Below are positions 43,423 through 56,122 of a stretch of DNA of 64,000 bases, piece after piece (position 1 is the first letter of the stretch; each line of letters begins with the position of its first letter). Origin of the DNA: Heterodera schachtii (taxonomy: Eukaryota; Nematoda; Chromadorea; Rhabditida; Heteroderidae). A program made the position numbers and the translations under genes. The notes under the pieces were generated by a model that saw only the letters and a list, made by a program, of their open reading frames with translations, was not told the DNA's origin and did no database searches. The stretch is from assembly GCA_023374025.1 (NCBI GenBank), contig SIJG01000020.1:727121-791120 (forward strand). The letters run 5' to 3'.

Positions 43423-44886
43423 CTGAATAAAATAATAAAGGCAAACTTTATTTGTTAGCATTTTTTGTTTGCCCTTATGATTTTAAGCATGGAAAGACGT
43501 CTAAAATATTTCTGATTTATTATTTTTTTTTACAATTTTCTATTTATGTATTTCTCACATTTTTAAAGTTTCATTTTTAATGTCTTTCGTATTTCCTCCC
43601 CAAAAAATGTTTTTTTTTAAATTATAATTAGAGGTCATTTTGAGAATGATAAATTTTTAGCATGAATTTATACATTAATATTTCACTAAATTGTTTAATA
43701 TGTTTTGCCTTTTTCAACGTCACATTGTCCGATTATTTAAGCGATCATTTATAAATCTTTGTTTTTTTGGCTGATTACCGTTTAATAATTAAAGATAAAA
43801 TTTACGACCGATGAAAAATTTTCTGATATAAAACTATTTTGCTTTTGTGGTGACTCATTTTGTATAACATTTTAAATTAATTGCATTTAATTTCGGTCCG
43901 TTAAAGAAGAATCAGTATTTTGTTTAGACATTTTCCATAAAACTATTATTTTAAATTAATTTAAAATAGAAATAATAAAATTTAAAATGAATATATTAAT
44001 TGAATTTTATGATTATTACATTATATGATTCTCAAATATTTTATATTAAAGACAAATTATTATTTATCTTAGAAATAAAAGAATTTGTGAGAGAATGGGC
44101 AATTTATTTATTGGCTAAATATGCATGCCCGTATGAACTGCAAATTGATTTTTGTGGGGAAAATGGAAATAATACTATTTTACGAATTTCGATTTGAAAA
44201 AAATTGTAATTTGATATTCCAGGAATGTTCCAGAATTTTTCGTTTGAAAATAAATTAAAAATAATGAAATAAAAAGCATTAACATTTTACAGAGAGAAGT
44301 CACCGAGAAATGAGCAAATGCGAATTGTCGATGATTCTTTTAATTGGCACGAACGAAGCTAATGCTAATTTGTAAGGTTTTTCATTTTAAAAATTCAATG
44401 AAAACGATTTTCACATTGCATTTTGCCCATATTATTAGGGCTAATGAGGGAAACGCGCAAAAATTAATAGTGGGTGCTATGTGAAGGGACAAAAAGTGCA
44501 AATCATGGAGATGGATAAAAAGTGCAAAAGTTGCTAAATTTTTGACTAAATCAACTCATAACTTTTCCCAGACGCAACCAAATTGCACAATCTTCGTATC
44601 ATACGAAAGCCCTTGAATTGCGTTATTAGCTCCGCTTTTGTCCTTGCCGTGTCGACCGTTTGTTGTAAGTCGAGAGGAAATGGCTAAAACGGAGAAAGCA
44701 AAAGAGGAAGAGGTATTTTTGCACGATGGAATAATTATTTATTTATTTCAAAAAATAAATGAAAAAAATAAATGATTAAAATAGGAATTGTTCAATTTGC
44801 AAGCATTTCTTGAAAAGATATCATCATATCGAAATCATCTAAATCTTCTCAACATGATGGACAACCCTTCTCTTATTAATGCTTTT
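43423..44886. other. AT-rich interval
   Basis: I looked here on the minus strand for the missing first zinc-finger exon and did not find it. An open stretch at about 44,000-44,197 (+) with normal-looking residue content could be an orphan exon, but no partner exons are visible. Confidence 0.4.
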
Positions 44887-45464
44887 TCAATTGCTCACTG
44901 TTCCCCATTCCCAAGTGGTCACTGTGCCACCAATGGAACCGTTCGATGGTGGCACATCTCTGATGGTAGGACCTAATTTTATATGGGGATAGAGTTTTTT
45001 TGAATTAACAAAATTAATTTAAAAAATGAAACATTCAAAAGCCGAAAATTTAATTTCGTTTAATTGTTTTTATAAAAATTAGTTCATGATTTAAAAAAAT
45101 TTAGTGTTTCATGGCTAAAAATAAATTCATTAAACAAACAAATATTTTTATTTTTACCTCGAAAATAATCCGCGGCCTTTCCCGAATATGAATAAGGAGC
45201 AGGACGACTTTCGGATGAAGAAAATTTTTCAAAATTATAGGAACTTCCCTGTTAAAAAACACGAATTTAATTAATGTTTAATGCTTCGAGTTTTAATATT
45301 TTTGCCTTTTTATTGCCCTCATCAAAATGCGATGTGCTGCTCCGTTCGTTTTTGTCCTCCTTCAACAGTTCGTGCATCTTTTTGTTCTGCTCCGACAATC
45401 TGTCCCCCAACTGTTTGCTGGCACTGTTGATGAAGCCAACTTTGTCATTATAGCTCATATTCAT
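44887..45464 (-). CDS. Small polar protein of unknown function
   Basis: Three exons, 45464-45306, 45248-45158 and 44972-44887, give 111 residues. The first intron has a GC donor (AAG|GCAAAA); this is the only way I find to stay in frame. The N-terminal ~45 residues form a predicted amphipathic/coiled-coil helix (NSASKQLGDRLSEQNKKMHE), then a Ser/Tyr-rich stretch and a tail with VPPSNGSIGGT and WEWG. There is no signal peptide or membrane segment. I do not recognise it. Exons 2 and 3 are short and rest on splice consensus and phase only. Confidence 0.5.
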
Positions 45465-48335
45465 TGGTGCTTGACGTCACGCAAAAAATATCAAAATAAA
45501 TAGTAAGCAAATTTGTAATTTTAATACAATAGCACCGATAGCACAAAATATTTTAAATTAACTTGAAAAGGTTCTAAATTTATGGCAAAAATTCAAAAAA
45601 ACAATGCTTTTGTGAGTACTTTTGGCAATAACTTTTTTCTGAAATTAAAGAAATTTTTGAAAATTTTCAGGCTTGTAGAGAATACTTAGCATCATTGAAT
45701 GATATCAAGAATTAAAAATTTGTTTGCTTTTAAGCAAACTTATAATATTTTGTCAAATTTTCAATTTATGATTTAAGCATAATTTTGGTCGTTTTTAAAG
45801 AAGACCTAGCACCTATTTAGTTTTCTTATGATTTTTAGGATTTTTTTTTTGAACAAATCACTGAAAATCGTGAAAATCCAAAGGGAAAATAATGAAAAAA
45901 AAAATTTAAAACAAAAATTTCAGTTTGTTTAAGAGTTTATGTATGTAATTTTTAAGCCTAAAAATTACAATTTCTCTATTTTATTAAGAATTCTCTGTGC
46001 AGCGTAATTTATTTTGATTTTTAAATTGGTTAGGTAAATTACTCATCAAATAACTGAAAATTGTGTACTGTCCTTCGCAAAATGAATTTGCCGATGTGGG
46101 TGCGGTTTTCTGATAACTGAGGTTAATAAATTCTAAATTATTTTGTACCAAACTAATTAGGGCGTGATTACGAAAATTCTCGATTGATACATCATTTGAT
46201 CAGTTGATCAGCCAAAAGTTCTTTGGATAAACTGGTTTTTGAGTGGACTTCATTTGACAATAAGTTAATTGCCCAATTTTGATTGGATTTATTCTCGTTC
46301 AATTTTCCTTAATCGACGCTGCCACAATTAATTAAATTCATGATAACAAACTATTTTTTGTCTCAATTAACGTAAACATTTTCATTAGTGGAATATGTTA
46401 AATCTGAACAAATATTATATTTAAAATTTACAAAATTTATAATAAAAAATTGTTTTTTTTTGTTCTGTGCAAGGGTGGACGTAATTGGACTTTCAATTAC
46501 AAAAAACAGACAAAATTTTTTTTTAAATTTCATAAAAAGCTACTATTAAAGTTTTATTTTTTCTTGTTTTTTTAATCTTTTTTCATTTAAAATTTTCCAT
46601 ATATTTAGTAGATTTTTGAAAAATCTACTATAAATTGTGTCCGCGTTCCGGCTGGCCCCGCCGGGAAAAAGTGAAAATGTTGCCAATTTTGGTTCGCATC
46701 TGATCAGCATGACGATTTGTGATACTTCCGGCTTGTTTTAATTAATTTCAGAACAAAAGTGCAAATTTTAAAATTAGAATTTTCGCCTTTTTGTTCGAAT
46801 TCGGGCCCGGGATTCGGAATAGAATCAAAAAAATAAAATCGATATTCGTGATCAGTCCAGCGGCCCCTCAAAAAACCCAACTTTCGATAAAGCAATCGTG
46901 GACGGAACGACAAAATTTTGGGGATATGAGTTCAATGACACTTGCCAAAAGTGAATATTTTTGTCTTATTGTCTTTTTTTTATTTATTATTATTTTACAT
47001 ATTAAATTAAAAAATTGTTACTTTTTGATTATATAATTTAATTCGTGATTTTTTTTTTATGTTTAGTTTATTTTGAAATTTTTGACTTAGCGCCGAACAA
47101 TCCATTCATTACAGTAGAGCTGTTTAAAAAATTGGAAATTATTATTAAATATGTTGGAGTGAATTTGAAATCTAAAGGCATAGAAAATTATTGGCGTATG
47201 TCTGTCTGTACGTTTGTTATCTGTGTGTCGATTTTTGTCAGTTTTATTCAGTTGAACATTTGCATATGCCCGGCCCAAATATTCCTGGAAAACTCACAAA
47301 ATTCAACGTACCTAATTCGAACGCAGAAATGTGAAAATATTTGTTTTTTTTTTCTTTCAGCGTATTAACCCCTGATAGAGATTTCGTTCCTCTAATTGCT
47401 CCTGTCTCAACTCGACACAAATTGCAAATTCATCGGTTAGAATAAAAGAAAAAAGACGAAACTTTTTTCTCTCTTTTTATATCACCAAAAACAGAAAAGA
47501 TTTTTTGGATATTTCGAAAATGAATGAAGAAAAGAGAAAAGATAAACAAAAAAGATAGGAAATTCAGAATTAATGTCGAAGGATAACAAAATGAATGTCG
47601 AAGGATAATAACGCATAACAACCAATGATAATAAAATAATTTAAATTTAATTATTATCTAATTATTGCAAGCAACATTTATGAAAGCATATTAATTGAAT
47701 TTAACAAATCCATTTAACCCTATGATTCCTATTACTACAGTCGGTTCCAAATAGAAGGTAGATTTTTTGTCTGCTTCTTAATGCTTGGTGAATTTCAGGA
47801 CGATTTTCCCATGGGAAGTATGAGAAATCTGTATTCGAGAAAAATTTGATTTTTTTTTAAAATTCGAAGAATCGTTATTACCTTTTTGAAACCTAGCAAA
47901 ATTTTTGAAATTTGTAGAAATAATAAGCATTTAATAGTGTTGCTTAGAAAACGTTTTTGTGGTCAAAAAATCTTTGATGCATTTTTAATGAAATTTTTCG
48001 CAAAAAATGCCAAAAAAGACATTTAAGGCACGAAAATCCCGAAAAAGGCATAATAAAAGTCAACGTAGAAGCCTCAAACAAAGTGGAAGTGTGTTATTTA
48101 TGCTTAATATATCGAAAATAATGCGCAGAAAAAAGGCATATGCCTCAAAAGTCGGTCTCTAGTGATTAAATAATAATTAATTTAAATATTTCTTATCATT
48201 ACGAATTTTTTAGGTAAAAAAAGAAAAAGAAAAAGGAAGAAAAAAAGATAAATGAAAAGCCCGTGCTTTTCCCAATCTCAAGAAGACCAAAGTTTTCATC
48301 AGAATTTGCCTTTTTCTTCTTCTCTTTTGCTATTT
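45465..48335. other. Long intergenic region
   Basis: Mostly AT-rich. A perfect palindrome TAGTAGATTTTT-G-AAAAATCTACTA lies at 46,606-46,630. 46,690-46,870 is a decayed arm of the fold-back family seen at 30,968-31,788. An open stretch at 47,090-47,190 (+) looks exon-like but has no supported partners. 47,750-48,160 is repeat-like AT-rich DNA. Confidence 0.45.
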
Positions 48336-48957
48336 TCAAGGCGGCGCCCCCAACGCATCGGCAACCCAAATAATAAATCGCCAAAAACACCAAGCAATAA
48401 CACAAGCGATGATTAGGATAATGGCTGCCACAACCGCATGATCACGCTTTTTGCGACGGTTATTTGCTACAAAAATGTTCAATTCTATAATTAATTAGCT
48501 CATTAATTAATTAGTACCCATCTTTCGTTCATTCGTTCACTTTACCTTTGTCGTTTCCCTTTTTCATATATTCTTTGAATTGTTCGTTTTCCTTTGTCAA
48601 ATGCCATAATTCGACAATTTCTCCCAAGTTTTGCTTCTCCTCCTCTCCATTTGCATTATTTTTGTTTTTCAATACAATGGCACCCATTTTCTTCACAATT
48701 TCTTTTAATTCCATTTTTTGATCGAATTTTGGCATTTTTCCGTACGAAATTTCCTTTCCTTTGTACATTTCTTTGATTGTTTTGTCAATTTTGGCCACCA
48801 AATCCGGCCCTATCTTCTGTTTTGTAAATGCAAATTGTTTTAATAGTACAAAAGTTTTGGCTGCCTTTTGCAATGATTTTGCCAATTTCACAAATTTAGG
48901 CAAAAATAAATAATTGCCAATTTTCAACGACTGCAATAGCTTCGCCACGGGCGACAT
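48336..48957 (-). CDS. Lys-rich tail-anchored membrane protein
   Basis: Two exons, 48957-48546 and 48466-48336, joined by a GT-AG intron (phase 1), give 180 residues. The start was chosen at the ATG at 48,957 because the splice-acceptor-like TTAATTAAG at 49,039-49,047 may be a trans-splice site; the frame is open up to 49,074. The body is strongly helical and Lys-rich (cytosolic/coiled-coil-like). The last exon supplies a basic stop-transfer-like NNRRKKRDH followed by a ~25-residue hydrophobic segment (AVVAAIILIIACVIAW...) near the C-terminus, as in tail-anchored proteins. The family is not recognised. Confidence 0.6.
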
Positions 48958-50191
48958 TTTCAATTTATGAATTTTCCCCAAAGTGTTCTCTTTTGATTCA
49001 GCGATTGTTGGGCTTCCGTATTTTTTTGAAAATGTTTTCTTAATTAATAAAAGAATATATAATTTTAAATTCAATTAAGGATAATTTGACGATTAAATTT
49101 TACCTCCCATTTTGTTTAGTTTCTTTTTTGTGTCTTTTTCCTAATTACTTCTGGTGTAAAGCTAAGGTAAAATATTGACCATAGTAATCAAATTCAAAAT
49201 TGCTTAAAAACAGTCTGAATCGGTGTAAAAAGGTAGAAATGGATAGGAAAAATAAATTGAGGGGCGCGCTTGTCCTTTTTCATGCTGAAAAAGTGCCGGA
49301 ACTGCTGGAGTGCCTAATCCAGCCGGGGCTCAACTGATTACACTAGCGCTCAAAGGCATTTTTTGAGCGAAATTGCAGGTGAAGTCTTATTAAAAATGCG
49401 ATTTTTAAATTTTCAATTGGAAAGCCCATAAATTTTTACAAAAAAAGCTAAGATAATTTACAAAAATTTTTATTGAAATTCCCTAGCCATAATATTTAAT
49501 TGTACATATGTCCTAAGTAGAGCTCAAATTTTATATGATTTATACATTTTTCTGCTCATATGCTATGAAGAAAGCTTCTCAAAAATAGTATTTCTGCGTT
49601 AAAGTTTTTTCATTTGGTGAAGCTTTTTAGTCCATATAAATCCATATTTTGGGTTTTCGGGAATAAATCCATATTTCGCCATTTTTGCTTTTTAGTCCAT
49701 ATTTTGGCCATTTTTTGGAAATTTTCACAAGAAAAATTAGGGGGCCGTAGAATCCGTATATGTCCTTAAATCTGCCCTATCTTTGCTACCTGAACTTGTA
49801 CTGCTCCAATTCCATGCGTGAAGCTGGAGCTGTACAGGCTCAGTGACTCAAAGTTCAAATCTAGGCCATATTTGGGCTCAACGTGGCTGGTTTACCCAAA
49901 ATTATGTAAATTTAGTGTTTTCAGATCGCATTACAAATTTTTTATGTTATGGTTCCGAAAAATGTCATTTTGGAGACCGCTTTCAAAATCGACTTTCCGA
50001 TAATTCAATTATTATTAATTTTAATTGTTTCCTAGTTTGAATTCTATGCCGATGGGGATTGGTCTCCTGTCCAAAATGGCAACTTATTATCGAAATAATA
50101 ATTATGGTAAGGGATTTTGAAAATATGGTTTTGTTTTGTCCAATTCAAAAAATAAAACCTTGAATTTCTGGGACAAAACTTTTGTTACACC
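48958..50191. other. Intergenic region with repeat remnant
   Basis: 49,620-49,700 contains the CCATATTT family remnant also seen at position 1. 49,250-49,370 is a more GC-rich unexplained stretch. No supported gene. Confidence 0.45.
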
Positions 50192-50551
50192 CTAAGTAAT
50201 TGTCATATTCCGCTTAATTGGCCATCCAATTTCGCTAATTACCACCTGAAAAGTTGGGTGCGCAGGCGAAGGCGGCGGTGCCTTATAAAAGGCTTCGTCT
50301 GAAAGTTGCTCAATCATTGGTTCGTCCTCGTCCATCTCTTTGGCAATTTGCCCAATTTGACCATTTTCGTCCCCAATGCCATTTTCCTGCACAAAATTGG
50401 TCCAAAATCCCGGGCTGAAATTTAAATATAAATTTTTTAAATTTTATATACAAACTAACGGATTTTGGTCATTCAATTCGAGTTGGTTTGGCTTCACCTC
50501 GAAAATTTCAAAAAAGAAACAAATCAAAAGGAAAAAAAGCCCGAATTTCAT
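50192..50551 (-). CDS. Small acidic secreted protein
   Basis: Two exons, 50551-50460 and 50414-50192, join in phase 2 and give 104 residues. Residues 1-~18 are a clear signal peptide (MKFGLFFLLICFFFEIF). The mature part is acidic, with repeated Asp/Glu and Gly/Asn/Gln, a PPPSPAHP proline patch and no cysteine. I do not recognise it. Two DOG-box-like hexamers lie 146-172 bases before the start. Secretion, small size and those motifs make it an effector candidate by inference. Confidence 0.65.
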
Positions 50552-51368
50552 AGCTTCTAAAATTGTCACTTTCAATAAAAAATACAAAATGAAAATTTTA
50601 TTTTAAAATGAATATATAAAGCTAAAAAAGTCAACGAGTGAAACTCGCATCACATGGGAATCAAAAAAAAATAATAATGAAGAAAAGGAAGGGCAAATGC
50701 CAAGAAAATCAAACACATGGCATGGATAATTCGTTGGATTCAGTAAAATAAAGATTTTTCTGAAGAAAGCCTTCAAATTAGCAAGCGTTAAATTAATAAA
50801 GTGAAGAAGAAAATATAAAAATAGCAAATATTACAAAAAAAAATAATTTTAGTATTTCTATATTCTCAAAAAAAACTTAGAAGAAACATTTGGAAATTAT
50901 TTTTTTATTTTTCTCATTGGAAATTTTTTATTTCATTATAATTGAACAAAATTTTATTTCTTCAGTCTTCACACATTCCTCGGCTCGGCTTCGTAAATGA
51001 TTGAACATATGAAAGTGACCACAACAGCGTACATATTATTAATTAATTTTTATTAATTATAATTTATTTCCATTATTTTTGTCAGCCGAAGTTTGTCCCG
51101 GCGTGAGAAAACGGCGTTTTGGAGGGCACCGGCCCGGGGAACAATCAGAACGACTCACCTATAATATCAAATAATTAATAATAAAATATCGAAAATGTTG
51201 ATTTAAATAAAATGCAGTAATTATCAAAAAAATAACACCAAATAATGAAAAAAGCAATTTATTAAAAGAAAAAAAACTTATGGGCAAAGTCTTGAAAATA
51301 TATTGAAAAGCGAATAAAAAATGAGCCAAAAAAACATTGTTTTAACCCCTTCGCAAATTCTCGGGAAT
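50552..51368. other. Upstream region of the small acidic secreted gene, AT-rich
   Basis: Promoter of the minus-strand gene at the left; otherwise AT-rich. A GC-rich island at 51,080-51,150 (GTCCCGGCGTGAG...GGCCCGGGG) is unexplained. Confidence 0.45.
50697..50723 (-). promoter_or_regulatory. Paired DOG-box-like hexamers
   Basis: ATGCCA at 50,697-50,702 (plus strand) and TGGCAT at 50,718-50,723 (ATGCCA on the minus strand), 15 bases apart and within 175 bases of the minus-strand start at 50,551. The DOG box is associated with dorsal-gland effectors in Globodera. The hexamer is short; the close pairing is what raises it above chance. Confidence 0.4.
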
Positions 51369-52402
51369 TACCGTATTTTCTCTAATTATCCCCCATGGGG
51401 GATTATTTTTCAACCTCTTCAGAAAGGGGGGGATAATTAGAGATTGGGGGATAAATGGAGAAGGGGGGATTATTTTTCGACAGATTTATTTTGTGTAAAA
51501 TTTTTGAAATTTTTTGAACATATCGCCAAAAAATGTCATCGAGTCAAAGAAAAATCATTTTTTATTTCATTTTTTAAAAGAAATTCTGCTTTTTCTAGTT
51601 TTTTAACTATCTATAATGCACAAAAAACACATTCTTTTTCAAAAAATTTTGTTTTAGCGCCACTTTTCATCACTAGGAATCACTATTTTGGAGCTTGCCA
51701 CTATAAAAAAATTTTGGAAGTTGATCACTAAAATAGTTTTTTTTGCCACTATTTTAGCATTTTGCCACCTCTTTATTAGCCTGCAAAATTGCCAAAAATT
51801 TCATTAGGTTTATAAAAAGTTATGGTCAGACGAATTCAAAAAACCAGATTTTCCAACTTTTTTGGCTATAACTTTTTTCAAACTTAACTAATTTTTTCAA
51901 AATTCTTGCAAGCTACTAGAGAACACTTAGAGCTTTCGAATGATACCAACAATGTTAGATTTAAAAATTTTTTAAATACACCATTAAAAATTGGAAAACC
52001 TTCTCAAAAATCCATCCCTCATTTTTTTCTTGACCAAAATTTTGGATTTAAAAAATGTCAATTTTTTCTAAAATATTAGAAGGAAACGTAACCTCATTTG
52101 CAACAGCACCCAGTAAAAAAAATTTTTTGCTCAATTTTTGGCTGAAATTATGTCACCATCATCATTTTGGACTTTTCGTCCACTATCTTTGCCACTATTT
52201 TGGCATTTGTAGCACTTTTACTGTCGATTTTGTTTGTTTTTTTGAAAAAAATGACGGCATAAAATTTTCTGAAAATTCTATTTATCCCCCTGGGGGATAA
52301 ATGGAGACTGGGGGATTATTTTTCAAACCCTTCCTAGACTGGGGGATAATTGCAGATTGGGGGATTAATGGAGATTGGGGGATAATTAGAGAAAATACGG
52401 TA
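51369..52402. mobile_element. C5/G5 inverted-repeat element, full length
   Basis: Perfect terminal repeats TACCGTATTTTCTCTAATTA(TCCCCC) and (GGGGGA)TAATTAGAGAAAATACGGTA. Several GGGGGATAA / TTATCCCCC units cluster inside each end. The ~1-kb interior is AT-rich, with no transposase. The short derivative at 35,346-35,480 has the same ends. Confidence 0.85.
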
Positions 52403-55400
52403 TGCGCCAAACACTGCAAATATTCCTTCCATAATTAATGTTGCCGATGCCGTTTTTTTGCACCTTACGAAGAATCCGTTCATCTGCTTCTTGGCATCGG
52501 TGCCACTTTGGTGGCCCTTCCTGGCCAATTCGAGAACCCAACCCAAACAATTGTAATTCGGGATCGACTTGAATATATCTATGCATAGTCTGGAGAAATC
52601 ATAAACCGAAGCGGAAAATTGGATAGAGGATATTACGACAATTGTAAATTTTTTCTATATAAATTGTTTAAGCATTGAAACTAATTATTTATTTATTTAC
52701 TTATTAGGTTACTCAGGTAAATTGAATGAATATTAGCAATGCCAGATCTATATTTGAGACGTAATTTCTTCGAAATAAGCCAAGAAAAACCCAATTCACT
52801 GGAGGAGGTGCAAAATGTTCTAAGAAATTTGCGAAAAAAAATTTAATTGATAAAAATGTCATTCATTATCGTATTGTCTGTCCAAATATATGTGCAAATG
52901 TCCGGTTTTGATTATGTCAATTGCTTGCTGAATTTGGGAAAAAATACTAAAGTAAAAGTAATTAGGTAATTGTTTTTTAAAATTTTCTTTTTTCCGTCAA
53001 TCATAAAAAATAATTCTTTCCTCCAAAATTGGACAAAATTTTGCTCAAATATCCTTTTCATTGATTGAACATTTACTTGTTTTCTCGCGCTAGAAGTTTT
53101 GTTCATCATTTCTCCCCCTCAACAGACGGAAATGGTCGCGCGACTGATCACTCCTTTTTTTTCCCTTGTGCAATCGAATGACTGATCAATCGGTATTTAT
53201 TTGCGCATGATGCTTTTTGTCCATTTAGAAATCACCAAACAACGCAAATGTTGCTCAGAAAAACTTTTCACCAAATGAATGTCCTAACATTCCAAACTTT
53301 GGACATTATACACAATACATACATAAAAGGGATCCAAAACAATTGATAATTAAATTATTTTTTAATTATGCTTCGCATTTTTGCTAATTGCTGCGAAATT
53401 ACGCGTCTTTTCAAGCGAAATTTTTAAATTTTGTTTGTAAATTAGAGCATAAATCGTCCATTTGACTGATAAATGAAAAAGTTAAGGCCTTTAATTAATA
53501 ATGCTAATCAGGTTAGCTGTTTTATTCCACAAAGCCTTTTCCCTTCAATTAGCATCGTTTTGGGCCAATTAATGTCAATCAATCATTTCTCAGTGATCAG
53601 CTGATCAGTGGCCGCGCAAGCGATGAGAACAAACAATTAATAATTAATTACCCATTGTTTTCCCTTATTTTTCCCTTATAATAATATTTTATTTGTTATT
53701 GTTTTTTTGGGTCAATTTTCAAAATGCCTAAAGGCAAATTGGCCACACAAAGTGTCGCTGTTTTAGCGCACAATGGTGGCCAATGGAATTCATTGTTTTC
53801 AAAAAAAAACATTGGCCAAACAATGCTTGTGAGTTGGACATTATATGTTTTTTTGGCCAAATAAAGGCATATAAATTGACCATAATCATTTTTATTTTAT
53901 GACTGATTGAAAATTATTTTTTGATAATAAATAAATTCCAGTTAAATGCATTTTAGGCGCTAAATCAACTGTTTCGATCGGTTCTTAGCCAATAAATTTT
54001 CTTTGGTAATCAATCAGAAGCTAAAGTCTCGGGGTTTTTTAAATACAAGAATTTAGTTAATAATATTAGTATTTGATGATTGATCATAATTATGATTTAC
54101 TTCCATAAGTCATTAATTAAAGAGGTAATTACTTAGATACAAATTTGTATATTTCTCCTCACATTTGGAGAACAAATTTGCAGACAGAGACAATTTCCTT
54201 TTTTACACATCATTAATTTTTTACTATTAACGAACAAAAACTGATCACTGATCAGTCTTTCTTTGTTTTTGCTCGTATTTGCAGTTTTAATTATTTTTTA
54301 CAGTTTTTTTTCATGCTTTTACCCTGTAAAAATTAGACGAAATTTAAAGCATTTGTAAAAGCAAAAAGTTAAGAAAATTGTTTATATTTTTTTGAAAATG
54401 TCTTCTCAAAAAATTTCGATAATTTTTATTTTCACTTTTGACATTTTATTGGCCACTTTTTGTTAATTATTTTGTGATATTGCCACTAAAAATCTTTTCA
54501 TCCCTGCTTGTATGCTAATAAAAATTCCATGACCGTAAAAACAAAACCATTTTCAAATGATTTCCCAAAATAAATTAACAAAAAACTATTTTAAAACGTT
54601 TTAAACGGGTAAACAAATCTGATATCATAACATTTCCAATTACATATTATTTGGCCGTTTTTTTGCTTATCCACAAATAGTTGCCTGAAGCAAATGCCGG
54701 AAAAAACCCCTCAATTTCCTCCAAGGCACAAAATATGGGCAAAAATAATTGGGGCGGAGGTGGGCCAACAAACGGCGCGGGCCAAAAGCTAAAAGCGGCG
54801 CGGCTTTCCGCTCGCAAAGCTCACTCACTCTCAGCTCGTTGGCAAATTATTGGAAGCCTAAAATTGGCTCAATTTTGCTTGGCCAGCGGAAAAGCGTCAA
54901 AAGCACAGGCAATTTTTGTATGTATGCGTGGGATTTATTTTTTATTTAAATTACTAAAACATTCACTTTCCTAAAGTTTTTCATTTATCCTCCCCCCACT
55001 TCTCCCATGGAATCATTTAAAAGTTCCGTGGCACGGACAATTCGGCAACGGATCTTTTAAATTGCCATATTTTAAATTACAAATTTATTCAAACATTTTT
55101 CTGATATTTTTCAATTTCTCAAACAGAATGTCAAATTTATAACGAACAGAAAAGTTAGGGCAGAAATAAAATCAAAAATTTGAGAAAAAGCTGATTTTTT
55201 TGCCTCTTCAGCCATCATTTTTTTTATTCAAAATTTTGTATAAAAAAATTTATAAGGGGCTTTCAGATAATATTTTAGTATTTATGTGTTTGTCTATAAA
55301 GGAAACGGCAATGGTATCTATCATCTCTTACTTTTTACATTGGACAAATTTTGGGTTTATTTAACTTTTATAAGCTTTTCCCAATTCGATTTTTTCGACT

Positions 55401-56122
55401 GCAAATAAAAAAATTTGATTTTCATTAGGAATTTTTTAAAAGTCGGAAATTCAAAGAACATCAGCCCCCGTCGTAGTGCGGGAAAGCAGCCGATTTCTCT
55501 TTTTGTCCTTTGAATTTTGGCGGTGGGCGGAATAATTTAGTGGGTCATTTCCATTAATATTCTTTCTTTTTCCTCCCCCAACGCGCCGTACCCACTTGAG
55601 GAGAGGGGGGCGGGGGAGAAGTCATTACGCCTGTGGGAATTTTCATTGTTCGCGCCGGAGGGCAAAACGCACAAATTTTTTGTTAACATTTTTCGTCCGC
55701 AGGGAAAAAAGCCTTTGGGGGGGGGGGGAGGAGGGGGAGCTTGAAAGTCTACCGCAACAGAACTGAGATAATAAATATATCATCCCAATTTTTAAAGCAT
55801 TTTTTACAAAAATATCGTTTAATGTTTCTTTGGGTGTGCCTGCTCCTTTGCTGGGGAAGTAATTAAGATGCCTTAAAATTTTGGGAAATCTCAAATTTCA
55901 ATGCTTCAACCAAGGCATTTCAAATTTTTTATTCCTCATTCAACCCCGTCGAACAGACATATTAAATGCTCTTCTCAAGAATCTCGCGATTTCCCTCGAG
56001 CTGGTGTGTGTTAAAAATGCGCACTTGTTAAAGAGGGTGTTCATTAAACTTTGTTGCTAAAATGCTAATTTAGCCTTTGCTGATTGCGTGTTGTGCTCCT
56101 TCCAATTCGAAATTATTTTAAA
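52403..56122. other. Long intergenic region
   Basis: No convincing gene. Weak coding-like stretches at 52,405-52,590 (-) and 52,857-52,930 (+; short, hydrophobic N-terminus) lack partner exons. 54,680-54,960 and 55,440-55,760 are GC-richer islands with G/C homopolymers and no recognisable protein. Confidence 0.45.

Noticed and set aside
47045..47368. Plus-strand frame with exon-like first third
   Set aside because: No partner exons, and the later part is a hydrophobic AT-rich translation; kept only as a remark.
52334..52586. Minus-strand exon-like stretch next to the C5/G5 element
   Set aside because: Part of it is translated transposon terminus; no start, family or partner exon could be supported.
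52857..52935. Short plus-strand frame with signal-peptide-like start
   Set aside because: No downstream exon keeps frame convincingly.
54681..54974. Plus-strand frame in a GC-richer island
   Set aside because: No domain, no splice support and two frames are open at once.
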